64,000 bases of DNA from Trypanosoma brucei gambiense DAL972 (GCF_000210295.1 NC_026743.1:3534001-3598000), one strand, 5' to 3'; shown: positions 50,291-60,563, counted from the stretch's first letter. A program made the numbers and translations. The notes: generated by a model from the letters alone, not told the origin.

Positions 50291-51021
50291 GTCCTATTCA
50301 GCCAGTTCAGTTTCAAACACTCTGCTTGACCCCCGCGTCCTGCTTTGGCAGTGCAGCACATTAACGGAAGTCTGTATTATTCCGGGTATGGAGATGCATA
50401 CACGTGGGTTTATTATGACGGTTTACTTACGTACCGCGTGAGGGTGTGCGGGACCGTACTGAACTGGCCCTCCCCGTCTCGGCGGTTGTTAAATTGTTTA
50501 CTGACCCTCATCACCGGTTTATGCCGGCCTTTGCTCGCTCTCACTAGAGATTTTAATACTGTGTTCCTCCCTGAGTTCGGATCCCTTTTACCTACCTGTT
50601 TTTCTCACTCTTTTTTTATATTGATGAATGCAAACTGAGCTAGTGTGAGTGGCTTCACTCAAATAGAAAAAGGGAGGGAGGGGAGCGTGCATCACTTGTA
50701 GCACTTCTGACGACCCCTGCCTTCGGGCTTTCCCTCTCATTCTCATTCTGGACAGTGGTTGAATAGGGTCCAGGTAAAGAAATAAAGACAAAGGACTTTA
50801 AAAGGCAAAAGCGGGTGACAGAGGACCAGCACACATCATTTCCGCTACCGGTACCGTCCGTTGCATTTTCTTTGTTTTCTTGCTATTATACTCGATAATA
50901 TTGCACCTCCGGGGGGTGGCCTTTTGCTAATTACCACGAGTATTTCGTGGGAAGGTGTGCGGTTAGGAGGGCATTTTGCTAACCGTACCGTTTGTGTGTC
51001 AGGATAGTGAATTAGGGTGAA
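50291..51021. other. Spacer upstream of CCDC53
   Basis: No gene is supported. A 97-codon frame at 50345-50638 starts only with TTG and has no protein character. Pyrimidine tracts lie at 50580-50620 and 50860-50885. Confidence 0.6.
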
Positions 51022-51741
51022 ATGGCAGGCGGATCTACCTCCCCGGCCGTACGGGCACAGCAGATGATGAAAACTGCGGACTTGGTGAACAAGTTCGTCA
51101 TATCAACAGCACAGTTCTTGAATAGGTTTGCTGCGTATTGTGAAAGTAAGCTGCTTGAAACAAACCGGTCGCTTCAGCGGTTGGAGACTCTTACACTGTT
51201 ATTGGAAGCCAAAATCGCGAGTGTGGACGATGAGCTTAAGGAGACCCAACCGCAGACTGTTGAAGGTCAGACTACCGTGAAGGCCCTAGGCGACAATGTG
51301 GCAAGGCTGATGATACCCGACCGCCAGGTTCCTCCACCCATGCCCGGGCTTTCGCCGGAGGGCGGCCAGCGGAGGTTACCACCACCACCGCCTTCGCATC
51401 AAAACCGGAAGGGTCCTCCCCCACCCCCGGGTTCAGCGGCACCAGCCGTCAAAGCCCCTCCTCCCCCTCCGGTGCCGCTTCCACCCCTGATGCCCGGGCC
51501 TCCACCACCGGGTGCGCTGCCGGTGCAACCCCCACCGATGCCACTAATGGGTGGCGTGCCAATGAGGTCCCACCCACGACTTGCCGGTTATTATCAGATG
51601 CTGGCCTTGAGGGTTCCGGCGGAGGTCATAAAGGAGAAAATGCGATCAGATGGGTATCAACCCGAGTGGTTGGACACCCCTGATGCCGTGTCTCCATCAG
51701 CCCTGCCAAGTAGGAAGAGGGACATGTACGATTCCGATTAG
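51022..51741 (+). CDS. WASHC3: WASH complex subunit 3 (CCDC53)
   Basis: The 239-residue protein matches CCDC53 at both ends. N-terminal: TADLVNKFVISTAQFLNRFAAYCESKLLETNRSLQRLETLTLLLEAKIASV (about 18-70), compare FLNQFVVHTVQFLNRFSTVCEEKL and IETTLNILDAKLSSI of the human protein. C-terminal: HPRLAGYYQMLALRVPAEVIKEKMRSDGYQPEWLDTPDA (about 185-222), compare DPRYARYLKMVQVGVPVMAIRNKMISEGLDPDLLERPDA. Between them is a proline-rich segment (about 105-180) with many PPPPP runs that could bind profilin. CCDC53 is part of the pentameric WASH complex, which activates Arp2/3 on endosomes. The human protein has no such polyproline, but it is known in some protist homologues. Confidence 0.88.
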   Translation: MAGGSTSPAVRAQQMMKTADLVNKFVISTAQFLNRFAAYCESKLLETNRSLQRLETLTLLLEAKIASVDDELKETQPQTVEGQTTVKALGDNVARLMIPDRQVPPPMPGLSPEGGQRRLPPPPPSHQNRKGPPPPPGSAAPAVKAPPPPPVPLPPLMPGPPPPGALPVQPPPMPLMGGVPMRSHPRLAGYYQMLALRVPAEVIKEKMRSDGYQPEWLDTPDAVSPSALPSRKRDMYDSD

Positions 51742-52266
51742 ATGCACAACATCTATCCTAATCTCTTTATTCGTTGAAGGTATCGGCCAAGGTTGTGTCT
51801 ATGATATGGATGTGGTGCATTTTGCAGTTGAATGGCGTTAGGCTTGCTTCGCCGTCGGCCTACGTGTACCGGGGAAGGTTCATAATTTCTCTGCGCGTTG
51901 GTGTGGGTTTTTTCTTGTTATATTGTTGGGTGATTTCCGTTGTACCCAGACCTTAATGCAGACACATGCGTGCATACAGGAAAGCACATGTGAGTGGTAA
52001 TTTTATTATTACTTTTATTTTTATTATTTATTCCATTTACTCTCCCCGATTACTTCAAAGTGCGTGGCTGTGAGAGAGGTATACAAGTTGTTACCCACAC
52101 GGCAATACGTGAAGAAGGTTAAAGAGACCCTGCCGTTGCAGCAGTTTGTACCTGAGGTTGTGCGTTACACGGGTGCAGGGGCGGCAAAAAAAAAAAAACA
52201 TAAATTAGCGTAAAGGTGCGCGGAGCTTTGTTTAAAACAAGTTCATCTACTGCGAAACATAACACA
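51742..52266. other. Spacer between CCDC53 and a 270-residue gene
   Basis: No gene is supported. It holds an AT-rich stretch with ATTATT/TTTATT repeats (about 52000-52035) and an A-run at 52188-52199. Confidence 0.6.
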
Positions 52267-53079
52267 ATGCGACGGGGAAGTGGATTTGTGCACCTCAACA
52301 CACCGGCAGCAATCTCCTACTCTCCAGGGCAACAAGTCTCTCTATCGGATCTCCGGCAAAAGCGCCGCCGTGAGGAATGTGTCGTATTACCCCCTATTAT
52401 GACCGTGTGGCGGAGCGCCTTTAGTCAATACACGAAGATGTGGGGTTTAACTAAGTTTGCAGGCGATATCGAAGCTGAACGGGAAGGTGAGGGACCAATT
52501 TTACCACCCATAAGGGAGGAAACAGTGGTCAAGTCAACCACTCACAGTTTCAAAGGGAAAAGTACGACCGTAGCCGCTGCCGTTGCTACCCCACCAGGGG
52601 AAAAAGGTATCGAAATCGTGTCACACCACAAGCTTTGTGGTAAGCAGAGGTTTGTTTATCCTGATCATGATGGTGTGCTATCATCGGGAATAGTACCGAA
52701 GGTTGTGATATCAAAAGAGGAAGAGGAGGAGATGGAAGCGAACAAAAAATACTATATTTCCCCACAGGAAATGACTGAAGAGGAGCGGAATGCTTTCGAG
52801 GAATTGGATGCAATGTGGAAGAGCTACGCCCGTGGCCGTAGCGAACAAGGGGCAAGACACAGGGCATTTGCTGGCACCGTTACACCCGGGGATGCCATGA
52901 CAGAAGTTGAAGAAGAAACGGGGAACAACCGTGGAAATGCACGACGAAGGCTAGAGTCTCATACACCAAGACAGCACCCACAGGAATCTGCTGCGGAGGG
53001 TAATTCGGTAGCACATAATACTGAAGAGGCGCTAGATGATGCACTGCGGTTAATTGATGAACTGTTAGAGTTTAACTAA
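52267..53079 (+). CDS. Hypothetical 270-residue protein
   Basis: I do not recognise it. The open frame extends to a GTG at 52216; I use the first ATG, giving MRRGSGFVHLNTPAAISYSPG. An N-terminal segment with VVLPPIMTVWRSAFSQYTKMWGLTKFAGDIEAE could be a short helical domain. The rest is charged and probably disordered, with an acidic helix (ISKEEEEEMEANKKYY) followed by EMTEEERNAFEELDAMWKSYARGR. It ends in an amphipathic helix (EEALDDALRLIDELLEF). There is no signal peptide or membrane segment. Such helical, charged proteins are common in the trypanosome cytoskeleton, but that is not evidence of function. Confidence 0.7.
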   Translation: MRRGSGFVHLNTPAAISYSPGQQVSLSDLRQKRRREECVVLPPIMTVWRSAFSQYTKMWGLTKFAGDIEAEREGEGPILPPIREETVVKSTTHSFKGKSTTVAAAVATPPGEKGIEIVSHHKLCGKQRFVYPDHDGVLSSGIVPKVVISKEEEEEMEANKKYYISPQEMTEEERNAFEELDAMWKSYARGRSEQGARHRAFAGTVTPGDAMTEVEEETGNNRGNARRRLESHTPRQHPQESAAEGNSVAHNTEEALDDALRLIDELLEFN

Positions 53080-53681
53080 CATCGTGGTGGAGCGCGCTGC
53101 CACTGGGATCTGCATGAAGATACCTTCCTTTGAACCGCATACGTTGCGTTCGGGACGTTTCCTCAAGGGTGCTGGTCGACAGCTTTTTTTTTTTTGTAAT
53201 CCACAATTACCTGTTGCTTTCACCAGCTGCTCCAGGTTTTTCGGGTTCTTTGCGCAGCCGCGTGCTCCCTTGCCTTTTTGTTGTTGATCATTCCAAATTC
53301 CATCGACACGTGCGTACATCTGCAGGTAGGTTTATGCGTGTGCAAAACCTGATTGTTGACGGAGGCGAGATATGCGTTTGTCCTCGGATAACAACTTTAT
53401 TTGGAGGAATTTTTAAGTGTTTTTGCTAAAGAGCATATTCCCCCTTTAAGCTGTTCTTCACATTATTGTTGTTGCCACCGCTATTTAGTGGTGTGTTAGG
53501 CCACAAAAAAAAAGGTTTGATACCCCCCCCCCCCACACACACACATGAAATACTCTGCTCACATATTCTGTTTGGTTCAATAAATGACATTAAATTAAGC
53601 AAACATGAGTTTGGTTTACCTCTATTTTTCTTCTGTCGAAGGGAAAGTTGTATTCAAAGTGGAGGGATAGCCCATAACATC
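53080..53681. other. Spacer upstream of the mitochondrial membrane protein gene
   Basis: No gene is supported. It holds a T-run at about 53184-53195 and a C-run followed by CA repeats (about 53524-53544). A short ATG-initiated frame at 53545 would be removed by splicing at 53640-53641. Confidence 0.6.
53640..53641 (+). promoter_or_regulatory. Candidate trans-splice acceptor
   Basis: The tract at 53614-53636 is followed by GTCGAAG. A leader of 40 nt would precede the ATG at 53682, which supports that ATG over the upstream open frame. Confidence 0.5.
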
Positions 53682-54266
53682 ATGTATCGGCTCATGGTTC
53701 CGTACAAAACAGCAAAATGGGCCTCTGCAAGTGCTCCGAGAGCATTCCGGAACGCATTCCGGCGATGTAGCACTCAAGAGGGTGAGGCTGCTGCGGCATC
53801 CCGCACGGGTAAATCAACAGTCGGAGACACTTCAGCTGGATGCCAACAGACGGGACCTCAACGCAAGGATTGGCGTACAGGAAAAGAGGTTGTGTACGTC
53901 AAGGGTGTGCCAGTGAAGGGACCGCTACGGAAGTTACCACGCAAAGAACAAATACTTGTGTGCGTTATCTTCTCCATAACGGGGAGCGCTGCGGTGTATT
54001 TTGTTCGACCAGTCATAAGGAATTGTGTAACCAATGGGTTTCTCGGCCTCCCGGAGGACAGCAGTTGGTCAAATGGGCCGTGGCTTTATCGATTATTGTA
54101 CGTGTCAATCATGTACCCATCTTACTCCTTTCTGTTGTTTGTTATTGGCTCCCTATTCGGACGCCGTGTGTGGTTTTCCTTCATGATCCACAAAATGTGG
54201 TCACGTTTCTTGCCAAAGAAGGCCGCAAAACGACTCGAACACATGCTTGATTTGCAACATTACTAA
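53682..54266 (+). CDS. Small mitochondrial membrane protein (DUF6787-like)
   Basis: The product has 194 residues from the first ATG (MYRLMVPYKTAKWAS); the frame is open further upstream without an ATG. The first 45 residues are basic, Ala/Ser-rich and acid-poor (APRAFRNAFRRCST), typical of a mitochondrial presequence. Two hydrophobic segments follow: VCVIFSITGSAAVYFVRPVI (about 105-125) and YVSIMYPSYSFLLFVIGSLFG (about 148-168). Between them is GPWLYRLLY, and after them FSFMIHKMWSRFLPKKAAKR. The order 'GS..VYFVRP ... GPW.YR ... YP.Y...L..IGSLFGRR..F' resembles the small DUF6787-type membrane family, from memory. A role in the mitochondrial inner membrane is inferred; the molecular function is unknown. 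Confidence 0.7.
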   Translation: MYRLMVPYKTAKWASASAPRAFRNAFRRCSTQEGEAAAASRTGKSTVGDTSAGCQQTGPQRKDWRTGKEVVYVKGVPVKGPLRKLPRKEQILVCVIFSITGSAAVYFVRPVIRNCVTNGFLGLPEDSSWSNGPWLYRLLYVSIMYPSYSFLLFVIGSLFGRRVWFSFMIHKMWSRFLPKKAAKRLEHMLDLQHY

Positions 54267-55012
54267 CGTCTTGCCGCATCTGCTTGAGCTACAGGTGGAC
54301 GTGTGTGCGTTTGAGGAGCGTGGAAAAAAATTAAACGGGTGGCGGGGTAGAAGGTTCCTTCCGGCGCGCCGTCACTTTCGTGCAGTTTCACGCTCAGTTT
54401 CAGTAGACGTTTCGTGCAGACATATGACTCGAACATTACAGAGAAGGAAAAATGTAACACAGATTCATTAACTTCTAAATGCCTGCCGCAGGCAATGAAT
54501 AGGAGTATGGGTAAATATATTCGGACGCCTAGGTGCCGTGCCGTACGTTTTTGTATGTAGCGGTGGAAGCGACTGTTATTTATTGTTTGTCTTACATTAT
54601 TCGTTGATTGCAACGTATTTACCGCACGTGTGTTTTTTCTTTGCTTCCAAAATGGGATTCACTAGGGAAGTGATTTCGTTACGGCATCGCGTTCAACTGT
54701 ACACTGCTTTTTCTGCTTGTTTTGCTTTCTCCCCGCTGGTGTGATTCAATTTTTTACAATGGCATGTATATATTTGCATGCGTGTCGGCTACCTCTGTTT
54801 TCTTCTATAAGTGGTTGGAAGGAAGTGGGGAGAAGAGAAACTCCACCCACTGTTAACGATTCGTGAAGCGTCGCAGCAAAAAAAAAAAAAGTAGTAGTAG
54901 GTTTATCAAAAAGTTTGCTGTCGGTGAATAGAGGGGCGCGGGCTGAAGTGGAGGGGTGACAAGTGCGGAGCATTAGAAAAAGAAGCAATAGAGCAAATTT
55001 GAGTCAATAACA
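54267..55012. other. Spacer upstream of the UPF0193-like gene
   Basis: No gene is supported. T-rich stretches lie at 54545-54640 and 54700-54735, with an A-run at about 54880-54891. Confidence 0.6.
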
Positions 55013-55825
55013 ATGTCAGATTGGAAAGCCGCTGCGAATGTGTTTGGCCGAGGAACGGCTGCCGGTGACGCCATTTACCGGTGCTACGCCCGGCCAGTTA
55101 AGGAGAGTACCTTAGACCCGGTGCTGTTAGAACATTTCAAGAAGTTGAGGCGACAAAGAGAGGAGGAAGAAGCCCAAATGTATCGTCCAAAACCCATTCC
55201 GAAATCCAAAGCCATGATCAACCGGCCTCGCCCGTGTGCTGAGCCAAGATTGACAGCAGAGGAGATTGCGAGACGGCGACTTGCAGCCATACCGCGTAAG
55301 AAGCCAGAAAGTGTCATTCAGCGGGAGTTGAGCAGCTTCGCGCCACTGCCAATGCGGAAGTTTAACCGACCGCCTTTGAACGATAATGAGAAGGAACGGC
55401 TCGGACAAATATTTCAGTTTGGTGAGGTCCCCGGCAAACCAAAGGAGTTCACGGGGGTTATCCGCTCCCGCTATGCCGCGTTGGATAAACGGTATGGACT
55501 GAAGGAAAAATTCGAGGCACTTGCGAAAAAGGTTTTGGAGCTGCGAGAAGAGCTTAACAAGATGCAGGAGGAGCGCCTCTCTGGATCACCCCATCACGAT
55601 GTAGAGACGACAAAAGGAAGGGGACGGGGCGCTTTCAACCTCCTCAGGCGCAACCCGCTTAAAGTGGCGGGGCTGCAGTTACGTGAACAGGATATACAGA
55701 ATGAGATCAGTAATTGCCTGACCGAGATGAAGACACTGGATGCGGAGATTCGCAGACTTAATATAAGGGAGTCGAAGGATCACGGTGTGGAAATCGGTGG
55801 GGACAGTGTTGAGGCCATTCCATAG
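55013..55825 (+). CDS. UPF0193 (EVG1/C22orf23-like) family protein
   Basis: The 270-residue protein is charged and largely helical. The segment RPPLNDNEKERLGQIFQFGEVP (about 120-141) matches EKERLQNIFATGKD of the human UPF0193 protein. The C-terminal half RYGLKEKFEALAKKVLELREELNKMQ... followed by QDIQNEISNCLTEMKTLDAEIRRL matches [20 protein letters not shown]...ILAEISQKLREMEDI in order and spacing. A repeated Pro/Arg-rich N-terminal part (KPIPKSKAMINRPRP, PRKKPESVIQ) precedes it. The family is widely conserved in ciliated organisms and has no established biochemical function. An insert rich in Gly/Arg (KGRGRGAF) replaces the short linker of the animal proteins. Confidence 0.6.
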   Translation: MSDWKAAANVFGRGTAAGDAIYRCYARPVKESTLDPVLLEHFKKLRRQREEEEAQMYRPKPIPKSKAMINRPRPCAEPRLTAEEIARRRLAAIPRKKPESVIQRELSSFAPLPMRKFNRPPLNDNEKERLGQIFQFGEVPGKPKEFTGVIRSRYAALDKRYGLKEKFEALAKKVLELREELNKMQEERLSGSPHHDVETTKGRGRGAFNLLRRNPLKVAGLQLREQDIQNEISNCLTEMKTLDAEIRRLNIRESKDHGVEIGGDSVEAIP

Positions 55826-56481
55826 AAATATTTCACTGGGGAAAGTAAAAAGGGCGAAAACCCTTCCTTCTTTCATGGTCCCCCCGTTCCTACTTTTAAC
55901 TTTTAATTCCACGCCAGCATTTCCATTTCCGGAAGTATCCTCGGCCCCTGTTATTAGCACCGAGTGAAATTCAGGATAGGCAAGGAGTGTGCAGCGGTGA
56001 CAATCGAGAACAACGAGGATGGGATGAACATGACGGGCATGCGGATCCGCGAAAATTGCTTATTTATTCTTCTGTTTTCTAAGTCGGACTAGTGATTGAA
56101 TCGAGGAGGGAAGAAAGGAAAAAAGGGGGACGAGGGGAACCTACTTTTTTTAGTGAGGTGACGATTCCATGGTACTGTTTTTTTTTTCTGTATTCATAGC
56201 GGTTCTAGAGCCCCTCCAACCGGGATACCAGTTCACAGCGGTTGGGGTGGTCTAAGAGAGACCAAACGCGTGTGCATTGATGCTTGTTTGTGTAACATAC
56301 AGTAAGTTTGTGAGTGTGTGTGTGTGGGGGGGCGAAAAGCCAGTCGCACGTGTTGATCTTCTACCACTTACCTATTTTTTCTACGTTTTGTAACTGTACT
56401 GCATCTTCTGCCATAGGGCGAAGTGCGGCTTGTAGGTCGCAACCGCACCTGTAACCCCTGCCAGGTACAGTTGTTAGGCGA
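55826..56481. other. Spacer upstream of the 1214-residue gene
   Basis: No gene is supported. It holds a T-run at about 56178-56187, a GT-rich stretch with a G-run at 56308-56332, and pyrimidine sequence near 56356-56395. Confidence 0.6.
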
Positions 56482-59400
56482 ATGCAGAGCGCGGGAAGCG
56501 ATGGGGAGCCGGCAGCTTGTACCAGTGCCATTTCAGCGTTGCAGCTTACCAACAGCTCTGCAGCTGTACTCTGTGGTGAAAAAGCACCCGAGGTGTCCAT
56601 CACACTGCTAGATGAAATAGTGCAGTTCCTGTCACCACTTCAGCTGCAAGGGTACATCTCCCGAATCATTGATGTTTGTGGTACGCAACGAGTTGAGGAG
56701 CTCATACTGTGTGTTAGGTGCGAGAAGGATGTGGAAAACTTACTTGGAGAGCGATCGTCTCTGCAACAGCGACAAAATATGTGGAAGGGTTTGTGCAAGT
56801 ATAAAAAGCTAGCTGCAAAGCGCCTGCAGCAGGAGATGAGGAAGAATGTGCCTCCCAAACGAACCCGTGTTGGTATATTGAACCCTACTGCTGGTCTCAC
56901 CGGCGATGCCACAACAACGACAAGTAGTGGAATCGGAGCCCCACCTCTGCGCCCGAAGCCTTTGTTCGATGCGTCAATTGGGTTCATTAATCGGTTAGCG
57001 TTTGCAGGGTACCAAGACAGTGGAGCTGACTTGGAGAAGCAGGACTTACCTTTAAATGTAGACAGCTTTCAGAAGACTTCTCTTGAGCTCGGTAATGGGG
57101 TACAGGATGTGGTAGCTCCACTTCAACTCAGTTTGCAGACGTTAAGTTCCTTGGGTTCCTCGCACATTTCGTTGAGTAGTCCGACCTCTTCTGGGGAGAA
57201 GCGCTACCGCCATGAGCGAGTACCACTTGTTTCGCTGTGTACCGCGGGGAAAGCGGGCGACGACCCCGAACATGGGGGTGCAGTGTATTGTGGTGAAATG
57301 TGGAGCTGTTCAAGTGAAGAGGATGAGGGGGTTGGGGCAGCACCCACCACGACATCATCACCGGAAAGGCCTGACTCTCACGTGAAGGAAACCATGGAAC
57401 TGTGCAAAGCACAGTTAGATCAGCTGAGGAGAACGTTGAATGCAGCCGTTGAAGAAGCCGTATCGGTGTATAACAACGGGCTGCAGATACTGCAGGCGTG
57501 CCTAAAGGACGCGGTTGGTGACGTTTTGCCAGGAATTAGCAGTATCGCTACCGATGAAATTCGTGTCGAAGTGTTAGCTTTTACTCAAACCCCGAGGCTG
57601 CGAGTGGAATTACACCCCCAGGAGCAACTCTGTGCTCTGGCACCGGACGATGCGATGAAAGCTACTTCGTCAGAAACGGCCATGAAAGAGGCGCCTAATT
57701 CGCCTTGTCACAATCAAAGTTGTACTGGACCTCCGTCCGTGGGGGAACGGGGCGCATTAGAGGAGATCATTGCTGACGATGCGCCCATTTCCTTACCAGT
57801 GAGGGCAAGGGAACCCTCGTGTTCTTCTACCGTCGTTCCCAGCAACGCAGTCGGTTCATTTCATCCGCAGGTACCGAATGCATGTGGTGAAAGCAACGCC
57901 ACGCGAAAGAGCCCCCAAAACGAGCGTAATCATATGTTTCAAGAGATCTCTTGCAACGAACCAGGCGCTGTGTTGGAAAACAATGCCACTGTCGAGTGCG
58001 GGGAGGACAGTTGTCGAAGTGTGCGCGTGTCAACCCCCACTGTTGTTGCCGTACCGTCTATTAGGAATACCGAAGCAACTCCTACGAGTGGCCCAGGTGG
58101 TGTGCGCTGCCGAGAGGCGATATTAATTTCGAGTGCGAGTAGGACGAGCGGTAGTTCCACTGCGCTCAATCATGTGGGCCATGTAGGGGTGAGCACGACA
58201 CCCGATGGAAACGGCGACTGTAATGTTGTTGAGGGAGCCGAAACTTCCGAGCCGTTTGATACTTCTCCTTTAGGTGAGTTTGGTCTGCATGCCATTCCAC
58301 GCCCTGCTGACGTCAGAACCGTGCTTTTTGACTCACCGCAATGGCACATTGTTACACGGCAGGGGAATGAAGACTACTCGCAGATCATCGCTGGGAGTCA
58401 GGTTATTTATGTGGATGATGCCTCATCTAGCGTAACTGCTGCGGTAGGACCAAAAGATACTACTAAACAGTTTGGCAATGTTGTTGATGCCCACTGGAAC
58501 ATGAACAAGTGTGGTGTTGGCTCCCCGGAGGCGACTACGATGGGCGCCACCTCGCTTCGACAGCGAAGCCTTTCCATAGTGGAAGATACCATGCCCATAC
58601 AGGAATTGCATGATGTTGAGCAGGAAACGGTGTGTCAACGACAAAACGGTTTGGACTCATACTTACCCTTGTCGGAATCGTCAAATACAACAGGAGTCGT
58701 CGAGCGCTCTCTCGAGCCGTACGAATCCACCACTGCTTTTGAATTGTCCGTAATGGAGAACGCGGGCCCCAGGAGTCATTCCCAAGGAATCTCCGGACGG
58801 GGAAGTGATACGAATGCGGTCGAGTTTCTTGACGGCGAGCACTGTGGCAACGCCATGGCGCCAACCCGGTTTTTAACTGACATACTTACCCCTACGACGT
58901 CCCCGCGACCACCTGGTACATGGAGTGCAGTGGAGACGCCAGAGAAGGATAATTCGACTCAGGTTAACATGGTGGAAGGTTTGATGGGAGAAGACATCAA
59001 TGCATTGGATTATGATACCTTGAAGGATTTGTGCAGCAAGCTGGGTCTTAAGGTCCCCGGTGACTATACTTTTGGCGATTGTGATGATGAGAGTCAGTTT
59101 ATTGGCAGCGCGTTCAGTCAGCAAAATGATGAAATTTGTGACTCCGCAGGACTGTCTGGTGATAACGGCAATAGTTGCCCTGCGCACGATGCGGTTAATG
59201 GGCCGTTTGCGATGTGTGGTGGTGATGCTAGAAATGAGGAAACACTTCAGCAACAACCGCATGGACAAAAGGGTTACACACCTCAACTGAGTGGGTTGTT
59301 GACGCGAGATGAAAGTGAGAACTGTGGTAAGAGGTCAGCTGCCACACCTCCCTTCTCCATGGATGCAGAGGATTCCGAGTGGTATGATGCGCAACGTACT

Positions 59401-60126
59401 GCGAAAGAAGGGCAAATGCGGGAAGTGCTTCGACTGTTCATTACGCGGCATTTCTTCATGCAAGATGTGGCAGCATTTTTCCTCCATCGTTTGCCACGGT
59501 TCTCTGGTGGATCTGCATATAAACGACTTCGGGTCAGCGATTTCTTGAAAACGCGCTTTGTTTTAACCCAGGGGGAGCTTGAGGAGGAACGACGTGTTGC
59601 GAGAGTTAAGGAGTTGGAAGAGATGAACTGCTGTGTTCTCTCTAGTCTTGCTGGTGACTCGGCCGAGCGTGTTGAAAGGCAAGCACTTAATTTCTTGAGG
59701 AATAATACGGCGTCTCTCGGCGATCAACAACTAGACTCATCACTTATATTCGATCCAAATCGCTCATCCAGCCAGGTGGACAACGCGGATCAAGATGAGC
59801 TTTCGCTTTATGAAAAACTGCTTCTCATGGAACCAACTGATGTCCATACTGTAACGGGACTTGTGCAAACGGACTTTCCACATGTGACTCGACATCGCGT
59901 GGAGACACTTATGAGGGAAGCCGGTGTTCCTATAATCTGCTTGCAGCGTGTTCACAACACTCAGGGACCTGCTGACGGCGATGTCGATGTGACCCAGCGC
60001 CCAACTACACCCACTTCACCGACAGGGAGTTCACGTACTGAAGTAACCCAGCGCAATCAATTTCAAAACCGGAAAAAAAAATTCTTTGCCCAACGCACTT
60101 TGTTCACACGTGCGCGCGATCGATAG
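56482..60126 (+). CDS. Hypothetical 1214-residue protein, helical ends with long disordered centre
   Basis: I do not recognise it. Residues about 37-125 are helical (SITLLDEIVQFLSPLQLQGYISRIIDVCG; RQNMWKGLCKYKKLAAKRLQQEMRK). A central part of about 750 residues is rich in Ser, Thr, Glu, Asn and Pro. Near residue 834, EDINALDYDTLKDLCSKLGLKVPGDYTF resembles a short SAP-like or docking helix. The conserved-looking end (about 955-1165) includes EGQMREVLRLFITRHFFMQDVAAFFLHRLPRF, then YEKLLLMEPTDVHTVTGLV and HRVETLMREAGVPI. It finishes with a basic KKKFFAQRTLFTRARDR. This layout (disordered scaffold with helical C-terminal domains) is reminiscent of SLX4-type nuclease scaffolds, but no signature is clear enough to claim it. 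Confidence 0.8.
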   Translation: MQSAGSDGEPAACTSAISALQLTNSSAAVLCGEKAPEVSITLLDEIVQFLSPLQLQGYISRIIDVCGTQRVEELILCVRCEKDVENLLGERSSLQQRQNMWKGLCKYKKLAAKRLQQEMRKNVPPKRTRVGILNPTAGLTGDATTTTSSGIGAPPLRPKPLFDASIGFINRLAFAGYQDSGADLEKQDLPLNVDSFQKTSLELGNGVQDVVAPLQLSLQTLSSLGSSHISLSSPTSSGEKRYRHERVPLVSLCTAGKAGDDPEHGGAVYCGEMWSCSSEEDEGVGAAPTTTSSPERPDSHVKETMELCKAQLDQLRRTLNAAVEEAVSVYNNGLQILQACLKDAVGDVLPGISSIATDEIRVEVLAFTQTPRLRVELHPQEQLCALAPDDAMKATSSETAMKEAPNSPCHNQSCTGPPSVGERGALEEIIADDAPISLPVRAREPSCSSTVVPSNAVGSFHPQVPNACGESNATRKSPQNERNHMFQEISCNEPGAVLENNATVECGEDSCRSVRVSTPTVVAVPSIRNTEATPTSGPGGVRCREAILISSASRTSGSSTALNHVGHVGVSTTPDGNGDCNVVEGAETSEPFDTSPLGEFGLHAIPRPADVRTVLFDSPQWHIVTRQGNEDYSQIIAGSQVIYVDDASSSVTAAVGPKDTTKQFGNVVDAHWNMNKCGVGSPEATTMGATSLRQRSLSIVEDTMPIQELHDVEQETVCQRQNGLDSYLPLSESSNTTGVVERSLEPYESTTAFELSVMENAGPRSHSQGISGRGSDTNAVEFLDGEHCGNAMAPTRFLTDILTPTTSPRPPGTWSAVETPEKDNSTQVNMVEGLMGEDINALDYDTLKDLCSKLGLKVPGDYTFGDCDDESQFIGSAFSQQNDEICDSAGLSGDNGNSCPAHDAVNGPFAMCGGDARNEETLQQQPHGQKGYTPQLSGLLTRDESENCGKRSAATPPFSMDAEDSEWYDAQRTAKEGQMREVLRLFITRHFFMQDVAAFFLHRLPRFSGGSAYKRLRVSDFLKTRFVLTQGELEEERRVARVKELEEMNCCVLSSLAGDSAERVERQALNFLRNNTASLGDQQLDSSLIFDPNRSSSQVDNADQDELSLYEKLLLMEPTDVHTVTGLVQTDFPHVTRHRVETLMREAGVPIICLQRVHNTQGPADGDVDVTQRPTTPTSPTGSSRTEVTQRNQFQNRKKKFFAQRTLFTRARDR

Positions 60127-60563
60127 GTCGCACTAGGGACTCGCAAAATGCGGAAGAAATTTTGGGCGTGTCGCAGGAAATGCAAAAAAAAGAATGTTGA
60201 TGAACCTGTCTTGCGATCGGAATCTGGTTCCCTCCTCTCTCTTCTTTTTCAGTTCACATTCTGTTTTTGTAACGGGTTATCGAACACATGTCCCTGTACT
60301 TCTTTTGTTCTGTTCGTGAGCTGCCTCTTTAACACGTACTTTTTGCTTCCTCGCCTCTCTTCACTTTTCATTGTTACTCTTCTTGTTGACAACCGTTACA
60401 TACGTATACATGTGCGTCTGTAACAACGTTGTTCCAAGTGTAAAAAGTTGAAGCAAAAGTTTGCTTAGTTTTTTTTTCTCGTTGCAACGGGCGTGGATCT
60501 CGCTGTTGTGCGTTTTGTATCGTGGTGCATCATTAAAAGAGAAGGTTCTTACGGGGTTCAACA
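60127..60563. other. Spacer between the 1214-residue and IQ-motif genes
   Basis: No gene is supported. It is pyrimidine-rich at 60225-60265 and 60330-60385, with a T-run at about 60468-60480. Confidence 0.6.

Noticed and set aside
50345..50638. A 97-codon frame upstream of CCDC53
   Set aside because: It is TTG-initiated, contains no early ATG, and shows no conserved or domain-like sequence.
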